Origin: Pilasporangium apinafurcum
Taxonomy: Eukaryota > Oomycota > Peronosporomycetes > Pythiales > Pythiaceae
Direction: 5' to 3'
Assembly: GCA_001600495.1 (NCBI GenBank)
Contig: BCKE01000021.1
Location: 215,535 to 279,534 of the forward strand
DNA length: 64,000 bases
Below the pieces are notes generated by a model, which saw only the letters and a list, made by a program, of their open reading frames with translations, made no database searches and was not told the DNA's origin. How positions within the stretch are numbered: the first letter of the stretch is position 1; each line of letters starts with the position of its first letter. Both the position numbers and the translations under genes were made by a program. This document shows positions 1-10,503 of the stretch, in pieces.

Positions 1-2
1 CT

Positions 3-1298
3 CTTCATATCGCCCTACATCACGGCCATTTCGAAGTCGCCAAATGGTTGCACGATGTGAAAGTTGTACGTGGAAAAGGTTCTATTCATGTGCGGGAATT
101 CGAAAGTGAAACCCAGCAGCCTTCTTCGACAAAATCCATCAGCATGGCGATGCTCCAGTGGAAGAAGGATAATGGATACCTCGATTTTAAAAGTTCAATG
201 AAGTTCGCAGCTACACTGGGTCGGTTGGATATAATGCGATGGCTTATTGCTCAAGAAGGCACGAATCACTCTGTCTTGGCGCACGCCGTAACGAATGCGT
301 TCCATGTAGCTGCTACACACGGTCATTTACAGGTGATACAGTGGATATACGAGACGTATCGTTGCTCTACTGGCACTGAAGAAAAAACAAACGCGGTGGT
401 AAACATAAGAGATGGCGCGGTGTGGAAGAGAGCGATCTACTATGCCGCAGAGAACGGTCATTTACACGTTGTGAAGTGGCTTTTCCAGCATCTTTACCAG
501 TCATCCAGGGAAGACGACCCACAGACAACAGAAGACCCAGCAGAACCTACTTCTTTTTCAGACTTAGTCAATACTCTCGACACCCATCAGGTGGGAATCT
601 GTGCTGCGCCCATCATGAACTATGCAGTCCGTGATGGCCGCCTTGATTTGTTGCAAAGCGTTCTCAGCAATCACCCCAATATATGTGCAACCTATGCCAT
701 GGATGTTGCCGCTCAGCACGGCCACCTCGAGATGATTCAATGGCTTCATGCTAACCGTCAAGAAGGTTGTACAAAGAAAGCGATGGATGGAGCAGCAGAA
801 AACGGGCATCTTGAGGTCGTCAAATGGCTGCATACGTATCGTAATGAAGGCTGCACGAGCTACGCGATGGTGTTTGCTGCGCGTAACGGGCATTTCGAGA
901 TGCTTCAATGGTTGCATCACCACCGACCTGATGCGCACAGCCACGAAGCGATTGTATGGGCCGCTCAACAAGGTCATCTCGATATTGTCGCATGGATGTG
1001 TCGCAACGTAGAGCTGCATTCCGATTGGATTCGAGCAGCTGTTCATTCCGCTGTCGAGTTTGAGCAGTTGGAAGTGCTGGTGTTCCTTCATGAGCATGCT
1101 CGACATGTTTTATGTTCTAAACACAACTCGGTATATTTTGACTGGCAAACGTTTGAGTTTGCGGCAAACGGGAACCACTTGATCGTGATGCAGTGGTTAA
1201 CCAAACACTACCGACATCTCATTGACATGAAACAACTTGAAACCTATTGTGGTCGGCGAACGGAAAGTTATCAGTGGTTACTGCGTGCATTGAACTAA
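3..1298 (+). CDS. WLH-type ankyrin repeat protein, 5' end outside the window
   Basis: The reading frame is open from base 3, where it already reads ankyrin-like sequence (LHIALHHGHFEVAKWLHD), so the true start lies to the left of the window. The visible part is about 431 residues. It carries the oomycete ankyrin variant in which each roughly 33-residue unit reads GHLEMIQWLHxNRQEGCTxKAMDxAA, with clear units between about 680 and 1010. The C-terminal 90 residues (WIRAAVHSAVEFEQLEVLVFLHE, then a FDWQTFEFAANGNHLIVMQWL stretch) have no EGCT signature but match the end of the opposite-strand gene at 1588-2829, so the two are paralogues arranged tail to tail. No signal peptide or enzymatic domain can be seen. 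The likely role is intracellular protein-protein scaffolding. No specific function is supported. Confidence 0.8.
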   Translation, partial: LHIALHHGHFEVAKWLHDVKVVRGKGSIHVREFESETQQPSSTKSISMAMLQWKKDNGYLDFKSSMKFAATLGRLDIMRWLIAQEGTNHSVLAHAVTNAFHVAATHGHLQVIQWIYETYRCSTGTEEKTNAVVNIRDGAVWKRAIYYAAENGHLHVVKWLFQHLYQSSREDDPQTTEDPAEPTSFSDLVNTLDTHQVGICAAPIMNYAVRDGRLDLLQSVLSNHPNICATYAMDVAAQHGHLEMIQWLHANRQEGCTKKAMDGAAENGHLEVVKWLHTYRNEGCTSYAMVFAARNGHFEMLQWLHHHRPDAHSHEAIVWAAQQGHLDIVAWMCRNVELHSDWIRAAVHSAVEFEQLEVLVFLHEHARHVLCSKHNSVYFDWQTFEFAANGNHLIVMQWLTKHYRHLIDMKQLETYCGRRTESYQWLLRALN

Positions 1299-1587
1299 GG
1301 TTTAAAGCCGAGAAATTTGTGAATCGATGCGCAAGTGGCATCAAGGGGAATGGGAATCGGGGAAGAACACATATTTCTGCCTTGTTCCGGGCACTGCAAA
1401 ATTTCTGGGTGCTCTTGTATGTATAACGTAGACAGCAATCGACAAGCAACTTGTGAATTAAATAATTTAGTCAGTCTAGGTGAAATTATTCGGACATGCA
1501 CATGTAGCCATAGTACAAGGTATCACAAGATCGTGATTGTAGTACGCTATGTTGTAATCGAGATATCCGTCCTGTACTTGTGTCTAT

Positions 1588-2829
1588 TCAAATATCTTGG
1601 TAGCAAATGGTGCACCATAACTTCATCACTACCCAATATAAGCAGCAGCACTTTATCGCCACTCGCTCGTACCACTCGCTCAGCTCATCACTGATCGATT
1701 TTTTATGGGTCAGGGTCCTTACTATGTACGGGTATCTTTGATGCAACCACTGGATGATCAAGGCGTCTCGTCCGTCTTCAACATACTCTAACGTTCTAGG
1801 TGTGAAATACGTCGATTGATTATGTGGAGAAACTTCAATATCACGTTCGTGAAGGAAGAGCAACATCTCAAATTGGTTATCTCTTGCCGCTCGGTTAACA
1901 GCTGACTGAATCCATCGCCTGGTGGTCGAAGATGGAGAACAGTAGAAATACAACCGCTGTAGAATGTGCAACTGACCTGTTTCCACTGCCCACACAAAAT
2001 CTTTGTCGGTAATCTGCTGCGTGTCTTGGTCATATGTGAGCTTCATCAATGTATTCGATGGATTTTGGTGTGACATGCTTACTGATTTGTCATTGGAGGT
2101 AGAAGGTATGCATGTTCCGCTAGGTCTACGCTTGGCAGACGATGATCGATCGGCGGCGCTTTTAACCACTTGGGCGTATTGGCAGATTAGTTGGCCATGG
2201 TCCTGAACAGTATTACCCAGCCACTGTGGTACGTGAAGATGGTCGCTGTTGTTTGTAGCTACAAATATCGTTGTGTTTCTATCGCTCTCCCTGGTGTAAT
2301 GTTCCTTTAACCGCGTTATAATAGAGATGTGTCCTCTTTCCATGGTGTCTTCAATCAAGTTGGTGAGAATAATCTTCTTCATGTCATCATCTTCGACAAC
2401 CACCTTTCTCAGTATTTGCTTCAAATCTTCCAGGTCGTCACGCTTGATAGCAAATCGTATGGCGTTTCTGATTAGCATTAAGTAATAGTATGCGTCGTTC
2501 AAGAACGAGTAGTCCTCGTATGGCATCAACAATTTGCTACGAAGAAGGTGGGCAAACCCATACTCGCGGGCTTTGACGATCGTCCAGTTGCTTGATACGT
2601 CCAAATATTCTTCAATCACCATACGAACGTGCAGAAGCGTTGATATATGCGGAATTTCTCTTATCACGGCGTGCACGCACGTCAGCGGTGATAAAGAGTT
2701 GGGTGTTTCGACTGACTGTGCGCTCATCGATAGTCGATTATACTTGTAAATGATTCGGAAATATAAGTAGTCGAAATTTAAAAATGACAGAGTTGTTAAT
2801 GGACTGGACGCGTGCGAACTCAGCATCAT
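1588..2829 (-). CDS. WLH-type ankyrin family protein, degenerate repeats
   Basis: This is a 413-residue frame. The first ATG is at 2829, but the second, at 2727 (MSAQSVETP), fits better because the family's N-terminal module begins just after it. That module (LTCVHAVIRE, then HVRMVIEEYLDVSSNWTIVKAREYGFAHLL) is shared with the genes at 17932 and 19739. The middle has lost most recognisable WLH repeats. The C-terminal third (RRWIQSAVNRAARDNQFEMLLFLHE) matches the end of the gene at 3-1298. The last 25 residues are Cys-rich and look like read-through into former untranslated sequence. It converges on the neighbour with about 290 bp between stops. It is probably still translatable but is drifting. 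The role is unknown beyond a probable ankyrin scaffold. Confidence 0.65.
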   Translation of the reverse strand: MMLSSHASSPLTTLSFLNFDYLYFRIIYKYNRLSMSAQSVETPNSLSPLTCVHAVIREIPHISTLLHVRMVIEEYLDVSSNWTIVKAREYGFAHLLRSKLLMPYEDYSFLNDAYYYLMLIRNAIRFAIKRDDLEDLKQILRKVVVEDDDMKKIILTNLIEDTMERGHISIITRLKEHYTRESDRNTTIFVATNNSDHLHVPQWLGNTVQDHGQLICQYAQVVKSAADRSSSAKRRPSGTCIPSTSNDKSVSMSHQNPSNTLMKLTYDQDTQQITDKDFVWAVETGQLHILQRLYFYCSPSSTTRRWIQSAVNRAARDNQFEMLLFLHERDIEVSPHNQSTYFTPRTLEYVEDGRDALIIQWLHQRYPYIVRTLTHKKSISDELSEWYERVAIKCCCLYWVVMKLWCTICYQDI

Positions 2830-3373
2830 CTACTTTCTCACCAACAATGTGTATTAGTCCATCTGGATTTCAACGCCTGCAGCATATTTGATTGAGATCA
2901 TGTCCTCGCTTTCTTCTGGCACCAAAGAAACATGATTTAACCCAGCCAGTACGTAGTAAGAAATACTATTACAGCGTTAGACATGGTAATAAATCGCAGA
3001 GAATCATCTTTCATCATTGAACCCATTGTAAAAGAGAGCATCTACTCTCTTTCCTGCGAATGGTCTAAGATCTCATTTCCACAAACTGATTTTTATTTTT
3101 CACCTTCAAAAAAGTATGTAGGAGCAAGCAGGATGAGTACGAACATACAATGTTTCATGATAAGTAGAACGAACAAATCCAGGATCCTGACTTTAGCATG
3201 GAACCTCTGAACCGGTTGCACTTTGTTCAAGAAATATTGTGCTTGGCACAAAATAAAGCATCTACATGTATTCCTTCTCAGCTTCCTCATGTAAAATGGA
3301 GTTATATTATAGAATTTAATGAGTATCAGGAAAATATGTTCTCTAAGGATAATGGAATTCTCAAAATCTACTT
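2830..3373. other. intergenic, nothing recognised
   Basis: AT-rich sequence with only short overlapping frames. It lies between the ankyrin gene and the truncated ankyrin module downstream, and may be the decayed body of the latter, but I see no ankyrin unit in it. Confidence 0.5.
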
Positions 3374-3694
3374 CTAGGGAAAATTGGCAGGAATCGATTG
3401 AAACCGCGTCTGAACCAGAAAGGATATACCCCACGCCTGCGCTTCTGCGATCGTAAACTTTGGGGAATGGTCTAAATATTCGCTCACTCTATACCTCACG
3501 TGATCCAACGCTTCCACATCGGGTCGTTTTCGGATGACGAGGTCAACCACACGCATCACATGCATCTCCCTGTCATTCTCTTCTGTTGACAGCAATGATG
3601 ATACGCGCTTGGGTGATACATTTATCTGCGCTCCAATAGCGTTACTTGCAGCGTTGTCGTTTTTTTGCTTGGTGTCATGTAAATTATTAGTCAT
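3374..3694 (-). pseudogene. truncated WLH-ankyrin gene: N-terminal module only
   Basis: An ATG at 3694 opens a 106-residue frame that contains only the N-terminal module of the local ankyrin family: MRVVDLVIRKRPDVEALDHV, then YRVSEYLDHSPKFTIAEAQAWGISFLV. In the intact relatives this module is followed by about 400 residues of repeats. Here the frame ends about 20 residues after the module and no WLH unit is visible downstream. I read it as a 3'-truncated relic in the same orientation as the gene at 1588-2829, so a local tandem duplication that lost its repeats. It could in principle still make a short protein consisting of the module alone. Confidence 0.6.
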
Positions 3695-4352
3695 TGTGTT
3701 TCTGTTGTTGTCACTGCCAGCAGATCAATGTGCGAATGGCTGCCAGTGTATGTGTGCGGTCTTCGTCGCAAATTGGCGAATGGGTACATTAGTTCTAAAT
3801 CAGTAGCTTATCGGTTCAAAAATAAGAACGATACGTGATCATCACAACAGTCTTTATAAACTAGACGTGACCTGACAAAGTCTGAGTTACATTAGTCGTT
3901 GGATGCCATTTTCCTCGAAGTGTTACACTTTTGGCAGATGAAGTGGCTATATTGATCATGGATGCCTTCTGAAGAAGTTACAATCAGCTTGATAGGCTCT
4001 GATGAAAGAATGCGTTAATGGCCACTTCGCGAGTCTCTGGCACCAGGAATATCAGAATCACTAAACTGGCACCATACTGTAAAAAATAATTAAAATTTTT
4101 TCAAAATTAAAATAAGGGCAGCGTATAGGGAATATATTTAGATATCATTTTTAGAATCATAGCACACTTGACTTCAAGGGAACAGATTGAGCACCATTCG
4201 ACCCGCTTTCCAATCGGAAGCTCTTACATGTGAAGTCGAATGGCACATGCTTCATAAGAGCTTACTATCGTCTGGTAGCCGCTTTTAAACGTAGCATTTT
4301 TCAGGACCGCCTGATCCACGCCAAGAGCCATGGAACAAGTTCTTTACCATAG
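3695..4352. other. intergenic upstream of the PDR half-transporter
   Basis: No credible frame. I looked here for the missing first half (NBD1-TMD1) of the downstream PDR transporter and found no ABC motif in any frame. Confidence 0.5.
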
Positions 4353-4385
4353 CTCAACACCATCCTTAGCTTCATCGATTGGATA

Positions 4386-6464
4386 GTGGCATTTACAAGG
4401 CGTGCAGCGAGTGTTTTTGACAATCGCCACACGAACAATTACGATCCGCTCACTTATCGTGCTTGGTGTGATCAATACATCGCATGCCTTGGGTATGGGA
4501 GCCACAGTCCAGAGAATGTGACAATCGATGATGAAGATGATCTCACGTCGAGTGATGCTGGAGACTATACCCAGGTGCATACACCAAGAGGACAATCATC
4601 GGACATCACAATTGATGTCAACAGCCGTCGAGAGCAAAGCTTCATTCCTGTGACCGTGGCTTTCAAGGACCTGTGGTACTCCGTCCCTGACCCAGCTCAG
4701 CCAAAAGAATCCATTGACTTGCTCAAAGGAATCAGTGGATACGCTATGCCTGGTACAATCACGGCATTAATGGGATCATCTGGTGCAGGTAAAACTACAT
4801 TGATGGACGTGATTGCTGGTCGCAAAACTGGAGGCAAGATTCGTGGACAAATTTTATTGAATGGCTATGAAGCATCGGATCTAGCCATCCGTCGATCAAC
4901 TGGATACTGTGAGCAAATGGACATCCATTCTGAAGCTGCGACGATCCGAGAAGCACTCACATTCAGTGCTTTCCTACGTCAATCTGCAGATGTTCCTGAC
5001 AGTAAGAAGTATGACTCCGTTGAAGAATGTCTAGATTTATTAGACTTGCATCCGATTGCTGATCAAATTATTCGAGGTAGCTCCGTGGAGCAGATGAAGC
5101 GTCTTACAATCGGTGTGGAAGTAGCTGCACAGCCGAGTGTGATCTTCTTGGATGAACCCACTAGTGGGTTAGATGCACGTTCTGCTAAAGTGATTATGGA
5201 TGGCGTACGCAAGATTGCCAACACTGGTCGAACGGTTCTATGTACCATTCACCAGCCTTCACAGGAAGTATTCCAGGTGTTTGACAGCTTGCTGTTGCTC
5301 AAGCGTGGTGGTGAAACGGTTTTCTTCGGTGAACTTGGTGAAAACTCCAGTGAGCTCATCGAATACTTTGAAGCCATTGATGGTGTTCCACGTTTACAAG
5401 ATGGGTACAATCCGGCAACTTGGATGTTGGAGGTGATTGGTGCCGGTGTTGGTAGCAGCAACGGAAGTAACACTGATTTCGTGTCCATCTTCCAGCAAAG
5501 TGAGCAAAAGCGTGTGTTGGATGCCAACCTGAACCAAGAAGGCGTATCTCGTCCATCTCCAAACTTACCACCATTAGAATTCGGCACCAAACGTGCTGCA
5601 ACTGAATCCACACAAATGAAATTCCTGATCAAGCGCTTCTGGAGAATGTATTGGCGTACCCCATCGTACAATTTGACACGCTTCGTCGTATCATTTGTAC
5701 TGGCACTTTTATTCGGATTGGTATACGTCGATGCATCATATACCACTTATCAAGGGATCAACGGTGGCGTCGGCATGGTCTTCTTGTCCACTGTTTTCAT
5801 TGGTATCATCTCGTTCAACAGTGTGCTTCCTATTTCTTCAGAAGAGCGAGCGTCTTACTACCGTGAACGCGCTTCTCAAACTTACAATGCGCTCTGGTAC
5901 TTTGTTGGTTCGACGGTTGCCGAACTTCCATACGTTTTCCTCAGCACACTTGTGTTCGCCATTGTCTTCTACCCCATGGTTGGTTTCACGGGCTACCAAC
6001 GCTTCTTCTGGTATTGGTTCAACACGGCATTGCATGTGCTGCTTCAGACATACATTGGTCAATTCCTCTCGTATGCCATGCCCAGTGTTGAGGTCGCGGC
6101 GATCATCGGTGTGTTGCTGAACTCAATTTTCATCTTGTTCATTGGCTTCAATCCGCCCAGTGGATCCATTCCAACAGGCTACAAGTGGCTTCATTATCTG
6201 ACACCTCAGAAGTACACCGTCTCGATTCTAGCATCCACTGTGTTTGGAGAGTGTGAAGATGGTAGCGAAATCGGTTGTCAAACGCTACGGGGAGCTCCAG
6301 CGACTATAGGCGAAGGATTGACGATCAAGGATTACATCGAAAGTGTCTTCGTCATGAAGCACAGCCACATCTGGCGAGACTTTGGCATCATCATTGCGTT
6401 CATCATCCTGTTCCGCGTCCTCGCCTTGCTCTCCTTGCGCTACATCAATCACCAAAAGAGATAG
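4386..6464 (+). CDS. C-terminal half of a PDR-type ABCG transporter (NBD2-TMD2)
   Basis: The frame is open from 4353 (after a TAG) to 6464. The GTG at 4386 is the nominal start, but there is no in-frame ATG before the ATPase domain. The residues SPENVTIDDEDD near position 40 match the linker that joins TMD1 to NBD2 in full-size oomycete PDR pumps. Then come one nucleotide-binding domain (Walker A GSSGAGKTT, signature SSVEQMKRLT, Walker B VIFLDEPTSGLD, H-loop TIHQPS) and a C-terminal domain with about six membrane segments, including the PDR-type ERASYYRERASQTYNALWYF motif. The family exports drugs and lipids across the plasma membrane. Only the second half of a normally about 1,350-residue protein is present. 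It is either a 5'-truncated relic or has a first exon I cannot see. The conserved motifs in this half look undamaged. Confidence 0.75.
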   Translation: MAFTRRAASVFDNRHTNNYDPLTYRAWCDQYIACLGYGSHSPENVTIDDEDDLTSSDAGDYTQVHTPRGQSSDITIDVNSRREQSFIPVTVAFKDLWYSVPDPAQPKESIDLLKGISGYAMPGTITALMGSSGAGKTTLMDVIAGRKTGGKIRGQILLNGYEASDLAIRRSTGYCEQMDIHSEAATIREALTFSAFLRQSADVPDSKKYDSVEECLDLLDLHPIADQIIRGSSVEQMKRLTIGVEVAAQPSVIFLDEPTSGLDARSAKVIMDGVRKIANTGRTVLCTIHQPSQEVFQVFDSLLLLKRGGETVFFGELGENSSELIEYFEAIDGVPRLQDGYNPATWMLEVIGAGVGSSNGSNTDFVSIFQQSEQKRVLDANLNQEGVSRPSPNLPPLEFGTKRAATESTQMKFLIKRFWRMYWRTPSYNLTRFVVSFVLALLFGLVYVDASYTTYQGINGGVGMVFLSTVFIGIISFNSVLPISSEERASYYRERASQTYNALWYFVGSTVAELPYVFLSTLVFAIVFYPMVGFTGYQRFFWYWFNTALHVLLQTYIGQFLSYAMPSVEVAAIIGVLLNSIFILFIGFNPPSGSIPTGYKWLHYLTPQKYTVSILASTVFGECEDGSEIGCQTLRGAPATIGEGLTIKDYIESVFVMKHSHIWRDFGIIIAFIILFRVLALLSLRYINHQKR

Positions 6465-8632
6465 GTTAATAGTGGTGCGTATATATTTCTAGTAGGATAT
6501 CGACAATAATAACAGTAACAATATAAACAAGTTATATGTAGAATACACATGCATCTTTGAGTGTCTTAGCTTACCTCGTTGCCATCGATCCAGACCTCGT
6601 GCAGTCTCAATGCAGTATGCAATTGTACCATTCCAGTAGATCCACCACCATGGTGGGGTCTAGTAACATCCTTATTTTAGTAAGCTACTTTACTACGAAT
6701 AACACGTACCATGTTACGTCACTTTCGGTCGTTGCCGTCGTTCCACGGTCGATGACATGATGAAGAAAGAACAAATTCTGGCACAACTCATCGGACAAGT
6801 AGACACTAAAGGATTCGTTCTCGGACACAACACAGTCCAATGCTACATAGACAATATGACTAATTGCTGACTTAGTCAACGAAGTGATTTCGCGTGCTGG
6901 CATTGGGCTCAAAACAAGGTCGATCACTAAGTCAATTCGAGCATCCTACATGGAATCAGTACATGAACACTAGCTGTCGTTTATTCAGGACATGCGGAGA
7001 TAAGAAGATTGTCACATCGTCAGATACTACAAACAGAATCTATCTTACTGCGTATGGATTACCATCTCGTGAACATAGTGTGGAAACCATTCACATCTGT
7101 CACTGGGACTCTGCTGCTCTTTCGTCTTCATATATTGACAAGCAAAAAAAGGAAAGTTGGATGACCAACACTCCTGAAAACTGAGAGATACCAGTATTGT
7201 ACTGTTGCTTATTGGTAGAGTAGAGTACAGTAGCTGACGTTTTTATTAGAGAAAGTGATGAAAACAGTTTATCAAACACCATAATGATGACCCAAAACCA
7301 GTTCAGACCCAGTGTGTGTGTGTGTGTAGATACGTTTTATGTCGAGTGATGGGATGCTTCGAGTGGATCCTGATTCGCATTTGTGTGTAGATGTTAAATG
7401 AACGAGATTCCATATGAGCATGTTTCCTTGTCACGATATGGTTGCGAAGAAATCGGTTGTGGCTTTTCAAGATCGCTTCTTGAGATCAATGATTTGTCAA
7501 AATTAGTTTATTTATTTCAAATAAAATCATATTATTGGATGAAATAACTACTTAATGTAAAAAAAGGTGGTCAAAAGGGATCAAAGACAGGTCAGTGATG
7601 ATCCCATTTCTTGATTACGTGGTGGGACAGACGGACAATCGTGAACCTGCTATCCACAATCGAAGCCGATGCTATCAACACTACTCGGTTCTCTCGATGA
7701 TGATCATAGCTAATCTACAACTAGAACTTTGACTCAGTGGGAAGCTTTTCTAAGCAGTTATCGTTCACACCACATCAGCATCAACACGTCATTACGCACC
7801 ATGCAGAAATCAAGGTGAATCTGAAAGTTGAGATAGTGAGAGATATGTACGACTGCAGCAAAGCCGCTATGGTTATAGGTTGAATTGAGATAATTTTATT
7901 GAATACGAGCGCTTTACAAGGTCACATCTGAGACTGCCCGCTGTAGATGATGACTCAAGTAGTTCATACCAGTATGGCCATTCATATGTGACCCATTCGA
8001 TCACCGACAATAGTAAGAGAATTGTGATCCGAGTAGTAAGTTCAAGAAGGCTCGAGAAGATATCGTTTTCGAAAACGACACTATTATCTTTCTCCAACGA
8101 TCGATTCAAGATAGCAAAAGAGATAGTCAATTGTGTCATATACCAGGTTTTTGTCTAAGGAACACGTGCTTCAAGCCGNGAAAATCGTACCATTGCATAC
8201 CTGGTGCATCATCCTTNGCTTCAAAATAGCTCCCTTGGTGTGTGGATAACTTGAGCTTTGCCCTTCTTAGTGNATCACCAGCAACAACATCAAAGCGAGA
8301 CATGATAAACTTACTTGATTCTTTAGTTTTATGTTCGGGCATCGAGTTTAGCTGAAAGATGCAGAGTGGATTTGAACTGGAAGCCAAAATGCAACGGTAC
8401 AATTCATTGGCTATCAGTCTGACAAAATTTATCTGCGGATCTTCTCTTGTACATAAAACGCAGATACAGTGAAAATTGTATGTTCGTTGGACATGCCTCG
8501 AAAAGAAAGGCTATGGTTGTTGAAGTGGCAATGCTGCTGATGCTTGCGCGTGCCATGTTCTCCAGGTATTCGCTCTCTTAGGACAGTAAGAAAACACAGC
8601 TTTCAGCACACTGTCATTAATCTGCTCCCTCA
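6465..8632. other. intergenic, 2.2 kb; GT microsatellite and uncertain minus-strand frames
   Basis: A (GT)8 microsatellite lies at 7312-7327. Two adjoining minus-strand frames (7873-8139 and 8136-8402) look faintly protein-like, but they match no family I know. The three N bases in the second (8179, 8217, 8273) fall on all three codon positions, unlike the N bases in the neighbouring esterase, which argues against coding. The rest shows nothing I can name. Confidence 0.45.
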
Positions 8633-8648
8633 CTCATTATTCAATATC
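8633..8648 (+). promoter_or_regulatory. oomycete Inr+FPR-like core promoter of the esterase gene
   Basis: CTCATTATTCAATATC closely resembles the oomycete core promoter GCTCATTYYNCAWTTT (initiator plus flanking promoter region), with a few mismatches. It lies about 45-60 nt before the ATG at 8692, the usual distance for this element. Confidence 0.4.
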
Positions 8649-8691
8649 ACTTCTCTCGAGCAAGCCGACAACATCAGCCCTCAGCTAATCT

Positions 8692-10503
8692 ATGAAGATC
8701 TACAAGTCTCCACTAGCATTGGCACTAGTGGCACTTGCTATCAAGCATGTAGCCGCTAAAGACTGTGAAGCTACTACAAGTACACCATCAACAGAAACAA
8801 CGACGTCATCAACGTCTGTTGCTGGTGAGAGCGACTTGTCAACAGAAGCAGCGACATCATCGGCGTCTGGTTCGTCGTCTATCGCGGATTTGGGAGTGGT
8901 CTCACCCGTTATCTCCTGTTCTGATCTGTTGGACGTTGATTTGACGAGCATCGGTGGTAGTGGCAGCAACGTCACGGCCGCGTCCGAAGTCGATAGCGAC
9001 GGTATCACGTTCTGTGAAGTCACCGGTTCGCTACCAAATGAGATCGGCTGGCAGGTCAACCTCCCAGTCTCCACGTGGACCCAGCGTTACATGCAAATCG
9101 GCTGTGGTGGTTTGTGTGGCAGCATCAGTCTCGATGTTGGCGCTGCCGATGGCTCTGAGCAGATTGATAATGGTAACTTCGTCTTGGCATCCACCGACAT
9201 GGCAGGAGGCAGTGACGGTACCTTTGGTCTCGATGACGGTCGTCGCACAGCATTTGCATATAGTGCAGTCCACTTGACTTCGCTCGTGGCCAAGGAACTC
9301 ATCAGCAACTACTACGGTCAGTCGGAAGCATATTCGTACTTTAACGGCTGCTCAGATGGTGGACGTGAAGCTGTGATGGAGGCGTTGCGCTACCCTGAAG
9401 ACTTTAACGGCATCATTGCTGGTGCACCTGCCATGCTTTTCCAGTTGCAGAATTCTCTGCACCACGGGTGGCTGGCGGTAAGCAACACCGACGACAGCGG
9501 CTCCCATATCGTCGTGAGTGATCGCTTGTCGATTATCAATGACGCCGTCATCGACGCTTGTGACGCGCTNGATGGGCTGGAAGATGGTCTATTGACGGAT
9601 CCACGGCTCTGCAGCTTTGATCCTGCGACAATCCAGTGCGCTGACGATGCTACTGACACATCTGCGTGTCTGTCGGAAGACGAAGTGACCGCCATCAANA
9701 AATTCTACAAGGGTCCAACGGATCCAACGTCTGGTGATCACTTGACGGTCGGTGAGGAGCAGTACGGATCGGAACTTGCGTGGTCGGGCGTGTTCGTCCC
9801 AACGTCTGCTGATGGCAGCATCATGAGTGAATCCACGGCGCTTGCGGCGCTTCGATACCTCGTCTTTGAAGAATCTCCAGGCGAGAACTACACGCTGGAT
9901 GACCTCGACTTTGATAATGCCACACTCGAATTGCTTCGTCCACGCCACCCACTTTTTGATGCTGTCAGCCCCGATCTCTCTCCATTCCAGGAGGCTGGTG
10001 GGAAATTGATCCTGTGGCACGGATGGGCAGATCCTCACATCTCGCCTCGTACCACCATTCGTTTGTATGAAGGACTGATCGACACCATGGGCCAAGACGT
10101 TGTCGAAGACTTTAACCGCCTCTACTTGCTCCCTGGTGTCTANCACTGCGGTGATGGCTACGGCATGTCGGCGATTGACTTGGTGACTCCCATGCTTGAG
10201 TGGGTGGAATCTGGAATCGCTCCGAATGCTGTCACTACCAGCACTGCCACGGAGGCTGCTGGAGATTTTGGTCAGCCCACGACTACGCGCCGAAAGCTCG
10301 GTAAAATGGCATCTTCGTCTGGCTCTGGATCGACTGTCTCCCGATCGCGTCCAGTGTACCCGTACCCACAAGTNCCCAAATACATNGGCACGGGTGATGT
10401 CAACGATGCTGCAAACTACATTGCCGGNGANGCACTCTACACCAACTTGACCGCGTACTGGCTCGGTGATGATTTCTTNGACCCTTACACGCCATCCGAA
10501 TAA
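8692..10503 (+). CDS. secreted tannase / feruloyl esterase family hydrolase
   Basis: 603 residues. The ATG at 8692 starts a signal peptide (MKIYKSPLALALVALAIKHVAA). A Ser/Thr-rich, probably O-glycosylated linker follows (about 23-65), then a tannase/feruloyl esterase domain (Pfam Tannase). The nucleophile motif NGCSDGGRE lies near residue 222, the Asp motif LWHGWADPH near 443, and the His motif as xHCGDGYG near 482. The Cys beside the catalytic Ser and the Cys beside the catalytic His make the CS-D-HC disulfide arrangement typical of this family. It should release ferulate or gallate esters from plant wall or tannin substrates outside the cell, fitting a plant-associated or saprotrophic oomycete. 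Eight ambiguous bases (N) occur in the frame, all at third codon positions. The nearest genes on either side are more than 1 kb away. Confidence 0.9.
   Translation: MKIYKSPLALALVALAIKHVAAKDCEATTSTPSTETTTSSTSVAGESDLSTEAATSSASGSSSIADLGVVSPVISCSDLLDVDLTSIGGSGSNVTAASEVDSDGITFCEVTGSLPNEIGWQVNLPVSTWTQRYMQIGCGGLCGSISLDVGAADGSEQIDNGNFVLASTDMAGGSDGTFGLDDGRRTAFAYSAVHLTSLVAKELISNYYGQSEAYSYFNGCSDGGREAVMEALRYPEDFNGIIAGAPAMLFQLQNSLHHGWLAVSNTDDSGSHIVVSDRLSIINDAVIDACDAXDGLEDGLLTDPRLCSFDPATIQCADDATDTSACLSEDEVTAIXKFYKGPTDPTSGDHLTVGEEQYGSELAWSGVFVPTSADGSIMSESTALAALRYLVFEESPGENYTLDDLDFDNATLELLRPRHPLFDAVSPDLSPFQEAGGKLILWHGWADPHISPRTTIRLYEGLIDTMGQDVVEDFNRLYLLPGVXHCGDGYGMSAIDLVTPMLEWVESGIAPNAVTTSTATEAAGDFGQPTTTRRKLGKMASSSGSGSTVSRSRPVYPYPQXPKYXGTGDVNDAANYIAXXALYTNLTAYWLGDDFXDPYTPSE

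Noticed and set aside
564-1106. Long minus-strand frame opposite the first ankyrin gene (and similar ones opposite 18077-19356 and 20162-21424)
   Set aside because: They mirror the ankyrin repeat in an antisense frame and recur wherever WLH repeats occur; no independent protein motif.
7312-7327. GT microsatellite as a regulatory element
   Set aside because: A short simple repeat with no gene within 1 kb whose promoter it could belong to.
8136-8402. Small minus-strand protein-coding gene
   Set aside because: N bases fall on all codon positions, no family match, and no clear ATG start; kept only as a note in the intergenic entry.
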